Positions 42,141 through 52,439 are shown, counted from the stretch's first letter. The stretch is DNA of 64,000 nucleotides from Cricetomys ansorgei (GCA_026225945.1 JAMJFZ010002307.1:3363001-3427000), one strand, 5' to 3'. Notes: generated by a model from the letters alone, not told the origin. Numbers and translations are program-made.

Positions 42141-42852
42141 AGGTGGGGGGAGAAATGGAAGATGAAGCGGAAGGAACGAACCCATTCACACCCGTCCTGA
42201 AGGATAAGCCTTCTGTGGGCAGATGCTCAGCTCCGCGTTGGATTCCCGCAGTCAGAAGCCCGTTAATAGCGTTCGATACAGTTCAGAACTGTTTTTCGCT
42301 CTTCTGAGGAATCTTCGGCAAGGAGTGTACATTTCTTGTTTCCAGCCTAGGAATTCTACACTCCCTCTGCAGTGTTTAAGTCTCTCTAACCTCGGCAAGA
42401 AGTAGACAATTGAGATTTGTGCGTCAGCTGAGAAATAAAAATTAAAGGTTTTGAAAGGTTCCCTCTTGCTCTCATTCATAGTTAGCTTTTATTTTAGTTC
42501 TGGTAAAAGGCAAAAAGAAAAAAAAAAGACTCTGGGAGCATTTTCTTTCTGGGCAGTGGAGTCCTATGTAAGGGGAAACGCTGAAGACGTAGAGTTAGAA
42601 AGGGCAGAGCCCAACGACACAGGCCTGTGGGGTTGTGAGGAGCCCCATCTTCTGTAGCCCGTAAGTCCTCCGAGGCAGAGCCAAGAACCCCCTTGGTGCT
42701 GCACCCCTGTGAGGCATGCTGTGACTTGACTTCACATCAGGCCTGGCTAACCTGAGCTCCCCTGCCTTCCAACTACACCTCTTAAGGACACCTTCTCAAT
42801 TACCATACCAACAAAGCTGGTTTTCAAAGTTCAAATACAAGTAGTATTTACT
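42141..42852. other. Unassigned sequence, 0.7 kb
   Basis: No recognised element. Confidence 0.4.
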
Positions 42853-43048
42853 TATTTGTTTATTTATTTATTTATAAGGCAGGTCTCATGTAGCCCAGGC
42901 TGGCCTCAAACACCCCATGTAGCTGAGGATGACCTTGAATTTTTGATCCTCCTGCCTCTGTCTCCTAAATGCTGGGATTACAGGCGTGGACTACCATGCC
43001 CAGTTTGTGCAGTGATGGGGACTGAACCCAGGGCTTAGTGCCTGGGGT
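42853..43048 (-). mobile_element. RSINE1/B4-type SINE, antisense
   Basis: 'gcaggtctcatgtagcccag', 'gtagctgaggatgaccttga', 'ctgggattacaggcgtggac' and 'gatggggactgaacccaggg' are diagnostic. The tail side is TTTA-rich. Confidence 0.85.
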
Positions 43049-43123
43049 GCAAACCCAGATGGCAGGCTGACATGACCCAGCTTGTTCTCTATGGTATTTA
43101 TACTCGAGAGTCTAGAACATTCT

Positions 43124-43322
43124 AGAGTCGAGTGATTCTCAGCCTTCCTAATGCTGTGACCCTTTCGTACAGTTCCTCATGTCGTGGCAACCATAAAATT
43201 ATTTCTGTTGCTATTTCATGACTGTAATTTTGCTATGGAGTGGAGTCTTAGTTCCTAAAACTATTGGAAGTATGCGTTTTTCCAATGGTCAAAACACACA
43301 GGTTGAGAACAGCTGGTCTAGA
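43124..43322. mobile_element. URR1-type hAT-Charlie non-autonomous transposon
   Basis: It starts 'gtgattctcagccttcctaa', continues 'tgctgtgaccctttcgtaca', 'gttcctcatgtcgtggcaac', 'cataaaattatttctgttgc' and 'tttcatgactgtaattttgc', and ends 'aggttgagaacagctgg'. The ends are imperfect inverted repeats of the hAT-Charlie kind (ctcagcc / ggttgagaac). It has no coding capacity. Confidence 0.82.
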
Positions 43323-43480
43323 ATAAGACAAAGGGCCAAGAAATCCAGGACTAGAACCCTGTCAAGGAGGGAGTGAGGCTCCTTGGCACTCTGTGTTGAG
43401 TTGGTTGAGGTTGCTAATGAGGTGGGAGTAAGAATTCCTCTTCTGTCTTTTGGACTAGAGAGGGACAGACTGATAAGACG
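43323..43480. other. Unassigned sequence
   Basis: Nothing recognised. Confidence 0.35.
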
Positions 43481-43546
43481 TGTGTGTGTGTGCGTGTGTG
43501 TATGCGTGTGTATGCATGTGTGTATGTATATGTGTGCATACACGTG
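43481..43546. repeat. (GT)/(GTAT)n microsatellite
   Basis: About 66 bp of GT with GC and AT interruptions. Confidence 0.92.
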
Positions 43547-43594
43547 TATACCTTTCCTCCTTACACTTTACAATATGAATTTTTCCGTTCTGTT

Positions 43595-43728
43595 CCTTTG
43601 AGATGGAGGAGCTTCTGACTGTGACCCAGGCTTGCCTGGTGTTCCTGTAGCCCAGACTGCATGGTTCCTCCTGCCTGGACCCCCTGAGTGCTGAGATTAT
43701 AGTCAAGTGCCACCAATACTGGCCCAAT
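43595..43728 (-). mobile_element. Old B1-type SINE, antisense
   Basis: 'ttgagatggaggagcttctg', 'cctgtagcccagactgcatg', 'gagtgctgagattatagtca' and 'agtgccaccaatactggccc' show an old B1. Confidence 0.7.
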
Positions 43729-44059
43729 GTAAGTCTTGAACGTGTGATGACTTGGGGTGGTGACATGTGGACTGTGGTGCCAGGGTCCTGAGGAAGGAGC
43801 TCTGTGAATTCCTCCCTGCTGGCCCCATGAATCTCGGGACGGTGCTGTCTGCTTGTAGCGATGAGGCCTCAGTGTTGGAGTCCTTTCTTCCATCCTTTGA
43901 TGAGGTCTACGCTGTCTGCCACCTTGCACTTCAGAGACTGAATGGGCCTGAGTTGACACCTGTAAAGCCTCAACTGTCTCAAGGAGCAAAGCGTTCAATG
44001 AACACAGCATCTCATACAGATGGCAAGACAGCCACTTCAGCGGAAAATTATAAGACAAT
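43729..44059. other. Unassigned sequence
   Basis: Frames of 127 to 165 codons on both strands touch this interval but extend into SINEs, so I do not call a gene. Confidence 0.35.
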
Positions 44060-44330
44060 AAACTATTTATTTGTGTGTATGTGCGTGCCCGTGTACGGGT
44101 ACGAGGTTGATGGAGGATCTTTCTTCAGCAACCCTCTACCTTATTTCTAGGGCCTCCTTTATTGGCTAATCTCCCTGAGCAGTAATCCCAGAGATCCCCC
44201 ATGTCTGCCCCAGTGCTGAAATTATAAGTGCGTGCAACCGTGCCCAGCCCTTTCTGCAGAACTTAGGTGCTCATGGTTTCGTAGCAAGCACTTTACAAGT
44301 GAGTTACTGCACTACCTCCAAGATACTTAC
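44060..44330 (-). mobile_element. B4 SINE, antisense, diverged
   Basis: 'ccagtgctgaaattataagt', 'gcgtgcaaccgtgcccagcc', 'gtagcaagcactttacaagt' and 'gagttactgcactacctcca' follow the antisense B4 3' to 5' order. Confidence 0.72.
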
Positions 44331-44332
44331 AA

Positions 44333-44334
<2 letters not shown>

Positions 44335-44408
<74 letters not shown>
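44335..44408. repeat. Pure (AC)37 microsatellite
   Basis: This is a 74-bp uninterrupted AC run, the longest perfect dinucleotide repeat in the window. Confidence 0.98.
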
Positions 44409-44410
<2 letters not shown>

Positions 44411-44419
44411 TGGAGGGGG

Positions 44420-44648
44420 GGTGGAAGAATGGCTCAACAATTAAGAGCACTTACTTCTCGTGCAGAAGACCAGCTTTTGATTCCCAGCACCCACATGGTG
44501 CCTCACAGCCACCTGTAACCTCAGTTCCAGGGGATCTGGACACCTCCTTTCAGCCTCTTTTGCTACCTGGACACACATGGTGCACAAAGGCACACCTAGG
44601 CATATGCAGATAAAAACAAAAACAGATAAATCTTTAAAAAATAAAAGA
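44420..44648 (+). mobile_element. B2 SINE, sense, full length
   Basis: 'gtggaagaatggctcaacaa', 'ttgattcccagcacccacat', 'ctcacagccacctgtaacct', 'ggatctggacacctcctttc' and 'aaacagataaatctttaaaa' go from head to tail. The AC run sits at its 5' border. Confidence 0.92.
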
Positions 44649-45021
44649 AACACGTTAATGAATAAATACTTGTATAGGCAGTTGGCATCAACTTTGTGAA
44701 CTCAAAACTAAAAGGATTCTCTAGTTCGAAATCTTTTTTGCTTCATTTATGTTTATGAATCCAAAGCCACAGTCTTAGGTGGAGGTCAAAACGTCCTTCA
44801 GAAACCTTAGGCGCTCCTACGTGCTTGGGATGAATCAAATGCAAGGTTACCTTTACGTTTCTGCTGTTAAAGGGGGGAGGGGACCTTTCTACTGAGTCCC
44901 CTTGGAGAATTGTTCTGGTATTTAAATAGGAAGTGTTGTGGTATCTCTTATTTAATAATCACTTAAGTAACTTAGAGATAGCTTTTGAATGTGGTGCTGA
45001 AGTAACCAAGAGAATCCCAGC
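44649..45021. other. Unassigned sequence
   Basis: Nothing recognised. Confidence 0.35.
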
Positions 45022-45195
45022 CAGGCAGTGGTGACGCAGGTCTTTAATCCCAGCACTCAGGAGGCAGAGGCAGGTGGATCTCTGCGAGTTTGAGGCCAGC
45101 CCGGTCTACAGAGTGAGTTCTAGGACGGCCAGAGTTACAACAGAGAAACCCTGTCTTGAAAAACAAACAAACAAAAAACAAAACCAAACCAAAAG
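45022..45195 (+). mobile_element. B1 SINE, sense, young-looking, 'gttgtaa' class
   Basis: 'agccaggcagtggtgacgca', 'tttaatcccagcactcagga', 'gaggccagcccggtctacag', 'gccagagttacaacagagaa' and 'aaccctgtcttgaaaaacaa', then an A-rich tail with AAAC units, make a complete, little diverged B1. The 'ttacaac' is the sense form of the shared variant. Confidence 0.96.
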
Positions 45196-45990
45196 GAGAC
45201 TCGCACACACATACACTCGAATCCTTGTTAACCCCGTTCCCAACACCAAGGGGCCAGGGCTCATTAGCTCAGTGAAAAGTCCTGACACTGACGCAGAGCT
45301 GCTGTTTCCAGCTGCTTTCCCAGCATCGCATCTCTGTCCAACGCCAGCTAGTCAGGGGGCACACAGAGTTTAGTTTTCAAGGGTCAAATGTAATCTGACT
45401 TCTGATTTGAATACCCTGTCACCTCCCGTTCGGCTCACTTCTGAAGTTCAGAGATGAGGTCATGAGACAGGAGTAAAGAGATGACACCTCTCACACAGCA
45501 CACACTCAATAAAGTTTGTTGAGTTAAATTGAATTACACAGTGTCCAGACCGACCCAGATTAAGACTTTACACCCTTCAGCGCCTTCATCTTCATCGTTG
45601 TTGGTTTTGGACTCGCTTCAGAGAAAAAGAACAAAGTACCCTTTTAGGGGCTAGCTTTTTTTTTTTTTTTTCCCAAGTCCGTTATGGTTTATTTCAGGGG
45701 AGTCTGATATTGCTTTCCATTCCCAGCCCAAAGAATGACAAACACCTGATGAGAGATTTATCAAAACCACCAAAAAAAGAGAAAACCCCCCACTTCTTTT
45801 AAGACATGTTTTCTCTGCTCACATCTTTTCCATTGCTGGAGCATATTATTTCTGGTCTATGCAAACAACAGTTTTTAGGTTTTTTTTTTTTTGATATTTT
45901 TGGTAGGTTGGACTCTAATCTTAAGTCACAGATGGCTTTTAATATTTTCTTTTTCAAATTAAATCTGTTCCTTGAGAACCTCTCTGCTCT
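45196..45990. other. Unassigned sequence with a T17 tract
   Basis: A T tract lies at about 45656-45672. No other recognised feature. Confidence 0.4.
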
Positions 45991-45994
45991 CTTG

Positions 45995-46025
<31 letters not shown>

Positions 46026-46030
46026 ATACA

Positions 46031-46067
<37 letters not shown>
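45991..46067. repeat. (TC)n followed by (AC)n
   Basis: A TC block (about 45991-46025) and an AC block (about 46032-46067) are joined by 'atacactc'. Confidence 0.95.
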
Positions 46068-46070
<3 letters not shown>

Positions 46071-46635
46071 ACTATTCTCACCTCCATCCTCTTACCTCTC
46101 TTTGACCCTTGCTGGTCTCCTCTCTCCCTAAAAATCTCTTCCTTATAGTTACATCTCTTTGCTTTGCTGTTTGACCTTGACCGGTGTGTCTGCGTGACCA
46201 TAGGTTTGGAGCTATCCACTGAGGCCTGGTGAGTCCACTGGTAGGTACATGCTAAAGACAGGTGAATGATTTTTCTAGATCCCTGGAGTTGGTAGCCCGC
46301 AGATACTCGGACCATCAACAGGGTCGATCTAGTGCAGATCCAGGGTCAATGACTGGAGTAGTTCTGTGAGTTTGTAATTTCTTGGGCTATGTCGTGTCCA
46401 GCAGATGGCATTTTGCAGCCCATCACCAGGCTCTCATATCCTCCTCTCTACATCCTCCTTGCAGTGTTCTCTGAGCCTTGGAGAGGGAGACGGAACGTCT
46501 TGTGTAGGGCTGGACTTCAGTTACTCTCAGTGCCTTGGGTAACCATGGCGAGCCCTTCGTATTTCCTGAGGCAGTGATCTTCAGGAGATGGTAATGTAGT
46601 AGCCAGCATGACTGGAGTTTGTGCAGACAAAGAAG
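46068..46635. other. Unassigned sequence
   Basis: It contains a candidate CTCF-type site at 46397-46411. Nothing else is recognised. Confidence 0.35.
46397..46411 (+). promoter_or_regulatory. Candidate CTCF-type site
   Basis: 'tccagcagatggcat' fits the CTCF core CCA-NN-AG-A/G-T/G-GGC. This is a motif match only. Confidence 0.25.
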
Positions 46636-46715
46636 GCCAGAATGAGTCTGTGAGCCTCAGTTTCCCTATCTGTACAAAGAAGGAAACAGAAGGGTGGTTC
46701 AAGCCTCCATATAAT
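46636..46715 (+). mobile_element. MIR SINE fragment
   Basis: 'gtgagcctcagtttccctat' then 'ctgtacaaagaaggaaacag' matches the MIR 3' core (gcctcagtttcctcatctgtaaaat). Confidence 0.6.
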
Positions 46716-47311
46716 GCAGTTCTTTTATGATTACAAAACCCCATGGGCTGAAGTTTGAAAGCTTCCCTAGGGGGGAGTCCAGAGGAAATGTGCGTTGTAG
46801 CTACAGAGTTGGACCCCTTTAGGGATTTATTGGGAATGCAGCTTGTCATCAGGAAGATCCTGAGACTCTAAAATCCAAGAAGCATGTTAAAAATTGCTCT
46901 TTTGTTTGACTCCTGCCTCCCGAGTGCCCTTCGACTGCTCTATGGCAGCAAGGCCACTTGGGCTGAAGGTGTCCCCTTTCAGCCGAGTAGGGGACAGTGT
47001 GGACATAACCTCAGACCTGGCTAATTTACATTTGCTTCATACACACACTGGCACTCTGGGTTTATTTTCCCCACCCTGCCATGTGAGAATCTTCACATGG
47101 CAGGAGCTGCAATGCACTGTGAGCTCTGGGCCAGGCCTGGCATTGAGGAAACCGTCAATAAAGAAAGAGAAAACCTGAGCTGCTTCCAGCCTCTTCCTAC
47201 TTGATTCTGTGATGAGCTGATGAAATACCTTAAACTCCTGTGCCTGGCGTAGTGGGGAGGTCTCATCTCCTCCACACTGTCAGTTATGTGTTTATTCATT
47301 TGTTTGCTCAT
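46716..47311. other. Unassigned sequence
   Basis: No recognised element. Confidence 0.4.
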
Positions 47312-47425
47312 TTATTTATTTGAGACAGGGGCTCTCTATGCAGCTCTGATTGTCCTAGAACTCAGACCTGCCTCTGCTGTTTCAGTGGTAAGATTAAAGG
47401 CACACACCACCATACTCAACAGACT
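47312..47425 (-). mobile_element. B1 SINE, antisense, internally deleted
   Basis: 'atttatttgagacaggggct', 'gcagctctgattgtcctaga' and 'gtggtaagattaaaggcaca' show both ends of a B1. The middle ('gtagaccaggctggcc') is missing. Confidence 0.8.
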
Positions 47426-47449
47426 GTCATTTTAAAAAGTAAACATTCC

Positions 47450-47578
47450 CGTAGCCAGGTGTGGTGATGCACACCTGTGATCCCAGCACTAAGGAGGCAG
47501 AAGGATCACAAAGTTCAAGATCACTCTTAGCTACATAGAGTTCTAGGACAGCCTGAGACTGACTGGGAAAAAAAATTC
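47450..47578 (+). mobile_element. Old B1-type SINE, sense
   Basis: 'gtagccaggtgtggtgatgc', 'acacctgtgatcccagcact', 'aaggaggcagaaggatcaca' and 'gctacatagagttctaggac', then an A run, define an old B1 or RSINE1. It faces the B1 at 47312 in inverted orientation. Confidence 0.8.
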
Positions 47579-47639
47579 TCCTGTATAAGGTATTTTATAT
47601 TAAATTCTGTGGCTATTTTCAAGGTCAGGGTCACTTTGA

Positions 47640-47935
47640 CTGTCTATGTCTTTCTGTTATCTGTCCATATAATTATCATCTGTTTATTATTTATCTGGAA
47701 TCTCTCTTATCTGTCATTTATGTATCGTATGTCATGTATAAGCTTTATCTTCTGTCATCTATGTCACCTGTCATTTACCCATCTGTCTTTTAATCTGTCA
47801 ATCACTTTGTCTATCACTTACCATACACCCATCCATTTATCATCTACCTATCTATTGTTTATCGATCACCTCTCTGTTTATCCATCTATTTATCTGTCCA
47901 TCTGTCATCTATCATTTATTCTTTCTGTTACCCTA
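47640..47935. repeat. Degenerate (ATCT/GTCT)n tract
   Basis: About 300 bp rich in 'atctgtc', 'atcta' and 'tttatc' words, a decayed tetranucleotide array. Confidence 0.75.
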
Positions 47936-48045
47936 CAATAAGTTACATACTGAAGAATGTTTGTATGGGATATTACCACTGGAAACCACACCCCAGAAGA
48001 CCAAGTGAAGATCTAGACATTCCTTGGGTTTCTTCAGGAGAAACA

Positions 48046-48158
48046 CATGTGCACGCACACATGCACATGGGCACACACACATGCACACACACACACACAT
48101 GTACACACATGCACACGCACACGCACACACACATGCACACACACGCACACACACACCA
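48046..48158. repeat. (CA)n/(CATG)n compound microsatellite
   Basis: CA runs with regularly spaced 'catg' and 'cgc' steps, similar in texture to the minisatellite at 12166 but without its long unit. Confidence 0.93.
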
Positions 48159-48177
48159 CCCGCTAATGTTCTTTCCC

Positions 48178-48210
48178 TGTTTTTTTTTTTTTTTTTTCTT
48201 TCTTTTTTAG
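48178..48210. repeat. Pyrimidine tract ending in AG
   Basis: A T-rich tract ends 'tttcttttttag' at about 48210. It resembles a splice acceptor, but no exon can be recognised after it. Confidence 0.6.
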
Positions 48211-48431
48211 GTAACAGTGTTGCACTCCTCGGTGAATGCCTGCAGCCACAGGCTTTCAGAGATGAGAAGCAACGACAAGGCCATGGACTCAGAAGACCTT
48301 CCAGGGCTGTGATTAGTCCCTGTCTAGTCTACTCTAATCTTTGGATTCCTACACTAGGTCAAGATAACCCTGGAATACCACATGACTTTTCATGTCTTTT
48401 AAGATGCTCATGGTTTGTCTTTGAGAAGTAG
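48211..48431. other. Unassigned sequence
   Basis: A frame over the CA repeat runs on here to 48431. The non-repeat part is short and has no domain. Confidence 0.35.
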
Positions 48432-48512
48432 AGTTGGCCTGGCAATAGAGGTCAGCTTGTCCAGTATGCGTGAGGCCTTGGGCTCAATCCCAAGTACCAC
48501 CTCCAAAGCGAT
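48432..48512 (+). mobile_element. ID-type SINE, sense
   Basis: 'gttggcctggcaatagaggt', 'cagcttgtccagtatgcgtg', 'aggccttgggctcaatccca' and 'agtaccacctccaaag' match the ID core well. The tail is weak. Confidence 0.8.
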
Positions 48513-49244
48513 TTTCAGGTGAAAAAGTACAATGTGTATGACTCCCCCAAAACCCCACAAGATCAAGAAATGCTATATTATTCTACATTGGTAAAGCAAA
48601 ATATTAAAGAAAACATGTCTTTAAAGAGAGAATTGAGCACAGAGCTAAATTGCTACGTGCCCCTCCTACAAAGTTGAACTTAATTGGAATTGATGATATT
48701 GACAAAACCTACTGCGGACAAGTCATTTTTTTTTCATCTCTAGGGGGAAAGTAAACAGGTTTGCAAGGCAGGGTTACAAATTGTCTTTTTTGATTATCTG
48801 AGAGAAATATATTTTGTTCCAGTCAGTTAAAGAAAAAAATGATACGATTCACGTGACAGGTCCGTAAACCTGCTCCCCACCGCCCAGCAATATTTTTCAG
48901 AATCTCAAGCGATAGTGCTTTATTTCTACCCAATTGGATAAAACTTAAGTAACTCATTTAGCAATTTTAACAAATGCTTTACATTTCATAAAGTTTGAGC
49001 CGTCTCAATTTTGCCCAGACCTGGTTCCTTCACACTGAGTTTTGAAATCTTCTTATTAATTTTTCCATGATCTACCCCCTATCTGTACCTCTCACTTTAA
49101 GCCCTATTTTTTTTTTTTTTTAAATAACCCATCTACTCCAATTTGTGCTGCCCATATATTCCTGAGTGAGAGGCCATACACCGGAGTATGAGTGATCTGC
49201 CAGGCGCCACACTGTTAAAGAAAACCAACTCTCCTCCAGAAGCT
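48513..49244. other. Unassigned sequence with a T run
   Basis: A T15 tract lies near 49108. No recognised element. Confidence 0.4.
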
Positions 49245-49470
49245 ATCAACTGTCTGTGTGTACATATATGCATGCATGTGCGTGTATGTACATGCATGTG
49301 CAGTCATGTGCATGCATGTGCATACATGTACATGGATGTGATGTATGTGCAGCTGTGGCCCATGGAGGCCAGAGTCATAGGAACCCCCCCCCCCCCCGGA
49401 TCTGGAGTTACAAGTGACTGTCGATTTCCTCACATGGGTGCTGGGATTCGAACACTGGAAAGGCTCTGAT
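49245..49470 (-). mobile_element. B2 SINE, antisense, with expanded tail and C14
   Basis: A TG/CATG-rich tail (about 49251-49345), then 'gcccatggaggccagagtca', a C14 run (49384-49397), 'ggatctggagttacaagtga' and 'acatgggtgctgggattcga'. The head is truncated. Confidence 0.85.
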
Positions 49471-49699
49471 CTAATTCTGAAATAATATCTATTTCATTTT
49501 CATTTCCTCCCTCTCTGTTTTACTTATTCTCATGATTTTTTTTTGCCTATCTTATACCTCTTTTCTCAAAATCTGTAATGAAAATACTGGGAGACACATG
49601 AATTCCCCCATTGCTTAAATCCTTGCAGAGGTCATACATTTGTCTGGTATTAAGAGCTGGAAAGCATCTGTGATTTTAATTTCCTTGCCCGCTAGTTTC
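49471..49699. other. Unassigned sequence
   Basis: Nothing recognised. Confidence 0.35.
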
Positions 49700-50060
49700 T
49701 TAGATGCAAGTAGAAGACACCAGACTCGTGGACAGAGACAAGAAGCAACTTATTCTCCACCAAGTACAAGGAGTCCCAGGCTTGGCATCTTTGAGATGCT
49801 TCCTGATGATCTGCTCATCACAGGTTGAGTGGAGAGGACTAAGTGACTCCCAAACAGCACCATGTCACAGGAGAGGAGTCAGTATTTTTGAAACTGGAGG
49901 GTTGTGCAGCTCCCCACAAGCACACCTGCTATTTGTCCAGAGGCAGGCACTGTTTGCAGCCTCTAGCTGGCAAACTTGTGCTTTGCGCTGAGAGACACAA
50001 TCTCTATATGCAAAGTGGCACAAACTTCCTGGAAAGATGGTCTGGAAAAAATGATTTTCA
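49700..50060 (-). mobile_element. Possible antisense LTR remnant (ERV, unclassified)
   Basis: On the minus strand, 'gtggagaataagttgcttct' then 'tgtctctgtccacgagtctg' resembles an R/U5 junction. It is alike in plan to 32505-32900 but not clearly the same family. This is tentative. Confidence 0.25.
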
Positions 50061-50175
50061 TTCAAGAAGAATAGAAATATAACAGACCATGGAGGCCCCT
50101 CTTATTGCATGACGGTAAGGGTCCAGTTAAAACGACACACAGAAAACTCAACTTCGGAAGCATTAGTGTGATTTT

Positions 50176-50245
50176 GTGTGTGCGTATGTGTGTGTGTGTG
50201 TGTGTATCTGTGTGCATGTGCATGAATATACATGTGCATGTGTCT

Positions 50246-50281
<36 letters not shown>

Positions 50282-50282
50282 C
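50176..50282. repeat. (GT)n/(GTAT)n/(GCAT)n compound microsatellite
   Basis: Two GT blocks, the second about 30 bp and pure, are joined by 'gcatgtgcatgaatatacat'. Confidence 0.95.
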
Positions 50283-50424
50283 TTTTCAAGGAAGTTTTTG
50301 CAGTCTTTGAATACAGAGAGTCCCTTGGAGCAAGGAACAGGTTTGAAGTTGGAGGCTGTCAATCATGTCTCCCTTTGAATGTGTGCTGGCCAGAGGTCAG
50401 CTTTGAGTGCTGTCAGGAGCCATC

Positions 50425-50444
50425 TGCTTTATTTTTTGAGTCAG

Positions 50445-50513
<69 letters not shown>

Positions 50514-50702
50514 GAAGCTCACTGGTTTTGCTAGACCATCTGGCCAGCAAGCTTCAGATATCCACCTCCCTCTGCCTCTCCAGCACCGAGATGGTGACAT
50601 TCCATGACACCCAGGCTTAAGTGTGGGTTCTGTGGATCACACTTGGGTCCTTAATGCTTCACAGAAAGTGCTTTACTGACTGAGCCCTCTGCACAACCTG
50701 AG
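50425..50702 (-). mobile_element. B4 SINE, antisense, carrying a (TC)n expansion
   Basis: 'gctttattttttgagtcagg', then the TC run, 'ggccagcaagcttcagatat', 'tgcctctccagcaccgagat', 'gtgggttctgtggatcacac' and 'agtgctttactgactgagcc' cover B4. The TC run lies where B4 normally reads 'gggtctctct'. Confidence 0.9.
50447..50513. repeat. (TC)n microsatellite within a B4
   Basis: About 67 bp of TC with one TTTC interruption near the right end. It is seeded by the B4 phrase 'gggtctctct'. Confidence 0.97.
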
Positions 50703-51285
50703 TTTTGTTTCTGACAGGTAGAAAGTGAAGGTGAGTGAGCTGTGCCTGCAGCTGTTTATCTGATGTTCCGTGAGGAAGGTAGGCTCATGGAAAAGAGAGG
50801 CTCTGTGCTGCAAGCCCCCTGCTACAGCCTCACATGCTGTGACTCTTCCTAAGGAAGACAGCGAGACAGCAGCACTTGGTGAAAAGTCCTGGCCCAGCTC
50901 ACACGAATTGTCTCTTCCTGACACCTGAACCTATGCTCACACCCATAAGTTCTGCGTATGACAGAGGGTGCAGTGTTTGTCTTCCTGAGTCTGGCTATCT
51001 AATTTAAAATAATAATTTACTGGCCCAGAATTGTCCATCCTCCTGCCTCTGCATCCCAAGTGATGGAGTCCTGGGCATGTGCCATTGCTCTGGTAAGCCT
51101 TTGATTTTACTCTGTAAAAGACAGGATTGAAAGTCATTTGTAACAAACTTACTGAGATAAAGTGACACGTTAGTCTCCTTGACTCTGTGTCTGAGAAGCT
51201 TCAGGGAGAAGTCTTCTCTCCTTCTGGCCATACTTTCCTTCAGTTCAGATTTCTCAGGGACCCAAGAACAGGAAGTAATTCTCAG
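50703..51285. other. Unassigned sequence
   Basis: A trace of B1-like text ('cctcctgcctctgcatccca') lies near 51040 but cannot be extended. Confidence 0.35.
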
Positions 51286-51440
51286 CCATGTGTGGTGAAA
51301 AAATGACTATAATTACAGTACTTGAGAGACTGATGCAGGAGAATTGCCATCAATTCAAGGCTAGCTTGTTCTTCATAGTACCTTCCAGACCATACAGAAC
51401 TACATAACAGGACCCTGTCATGAACAAAAGGCAAAAAGAT
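51286..51440 (+). mobile_element. Old B1-type SINE, sense
   Basis: 'agccatgtgtggtgaaaaaa', 'gatgcaggagaattgccatc', 'aattcaaggctagcttgttc' and 'catacagaactacataacag' mark an old B1-derived element. Confidence 0.65.
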
Positions 51441-51544
51441 AGACTTACAGACAAATAAACAAAAAATCAAAATCAAAGGAAAATGAATCAGTTCTTCCTG
51501 AAACACAAGCCTTTTTTTTCTTTTCTTTTTGTATTTATTGCTGA

Positions 51545-51643
51545 GAATGAAGGCACTCTCAGGAGGTAGAACTCTCTATGAGTTCAAAGCTAGCTGGATC
51601 TACATAATGAGTTCATAGAGTGATCTTCTCTCATTAAAAAAAA
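51545..51643 (+). mobile_element. Old B1-type SINE fragment, sense
   Basis: 'actctcaggaggtagaactc', 'tatgagttcaaagctagctg' and 'gatctacataatgagttcat', then A-rich, look like a shortened B1. Confidence 0.65.
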
Positions 51644-51822
51644 TTATTTCTAGTGTATGTGTTTTGCCTGCATGTATGTCTACCCTGTGAAGGCCAGGAG
51701 AGGGCACAGGATCTCCTGGAGTTGGAGTTACAGTCAGTTTTCCAGGCAGGTGCTGGGAACCAAAGGTAGGCTCTCCGCACATCAAATGCTCTTAACCCCT
51801 GAGCCATCTCTCTAGACCCACC
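51644..51822 (-). mobile_element. B2 SINE, antisense
   Basis: 'ttttgcctgcatgtatgtct', 'gaaggccaggagagggcaca', 'ggatctcctggagttggagt', 'gcaggtgctgggaaccaaag' and 'ccctgagccatctctctaga' are complete and little diverged. Confidence 0.93.
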
Positions 51823-52439
51823 CTAACCTGATCTCAGTATGGGAGAACGAGCCCTCCGTCCATTCATTTGCCACCCTACTGGTCGTCACAGGCTACAGGA
51901 ACACGGCTTTGACTAGTGACAACTCATTATGCCCGCGGTGGGATGGGACTGGGGCGTGATTCCATGTGAGAACTCCTGACAGGCGAGTGTGTTCAAAAGC
52001 TCGAGAACAGATTTGCAAAACTGAAAATGCTCAGAATCTCGGCTTCAGATCCTGGCAGGACTGAATTAGCTTCTCTCCTGCTCTCTCTTTTTTAATTTGG
52101 AAAGTTAAACTTAGTCTCGAGTGTTTTGTCTGAGGACGGTGTGTGGGCGCAGGGGTCTATATCATTCAGATGGGAGCTTTCATCCGACTCAAGGCTGTGT
52201 GTATATTAAGACAGCCATGAAATTTTATATGTGCTCAAAGCCTTAAAATACCTTACAGACATTAAGAGAACCAGAGGGCTGAAAAGATTTAATAACTGGT
52301 GTATCTTTCCCCCTCTATTTTTTGGGTTTCTTTTATTAAAGTTGGGCTGACAGAAGCCTGAGAGGTCTTCCTTGAAAACTAGGCAATTGTACAGTTGAAG
52401 CACCTGATTAAGATGAGAATTTCAAACAGCTAAAAATGC
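51823..52439. other. Unassigned sequence
   Basis: No recognised element. Confidence 0.4.

Noticed and set aside
43561..44150. Frames of 127 to 165 codons on opposite strands
   Set aside because: They overlap each other and extend into old B1 and B4 SINEs, and no splice-site pattern or domain is visible.
48024..48431. Possible 3' splice site ('tttcttttttag' near 48210) with open frame after it
   Set aside because: The upstream frame is a CA repeat and the downstream 220 bp has no recognisable coding signal or donor site. A T-rich tract followed by AG is common by chance.
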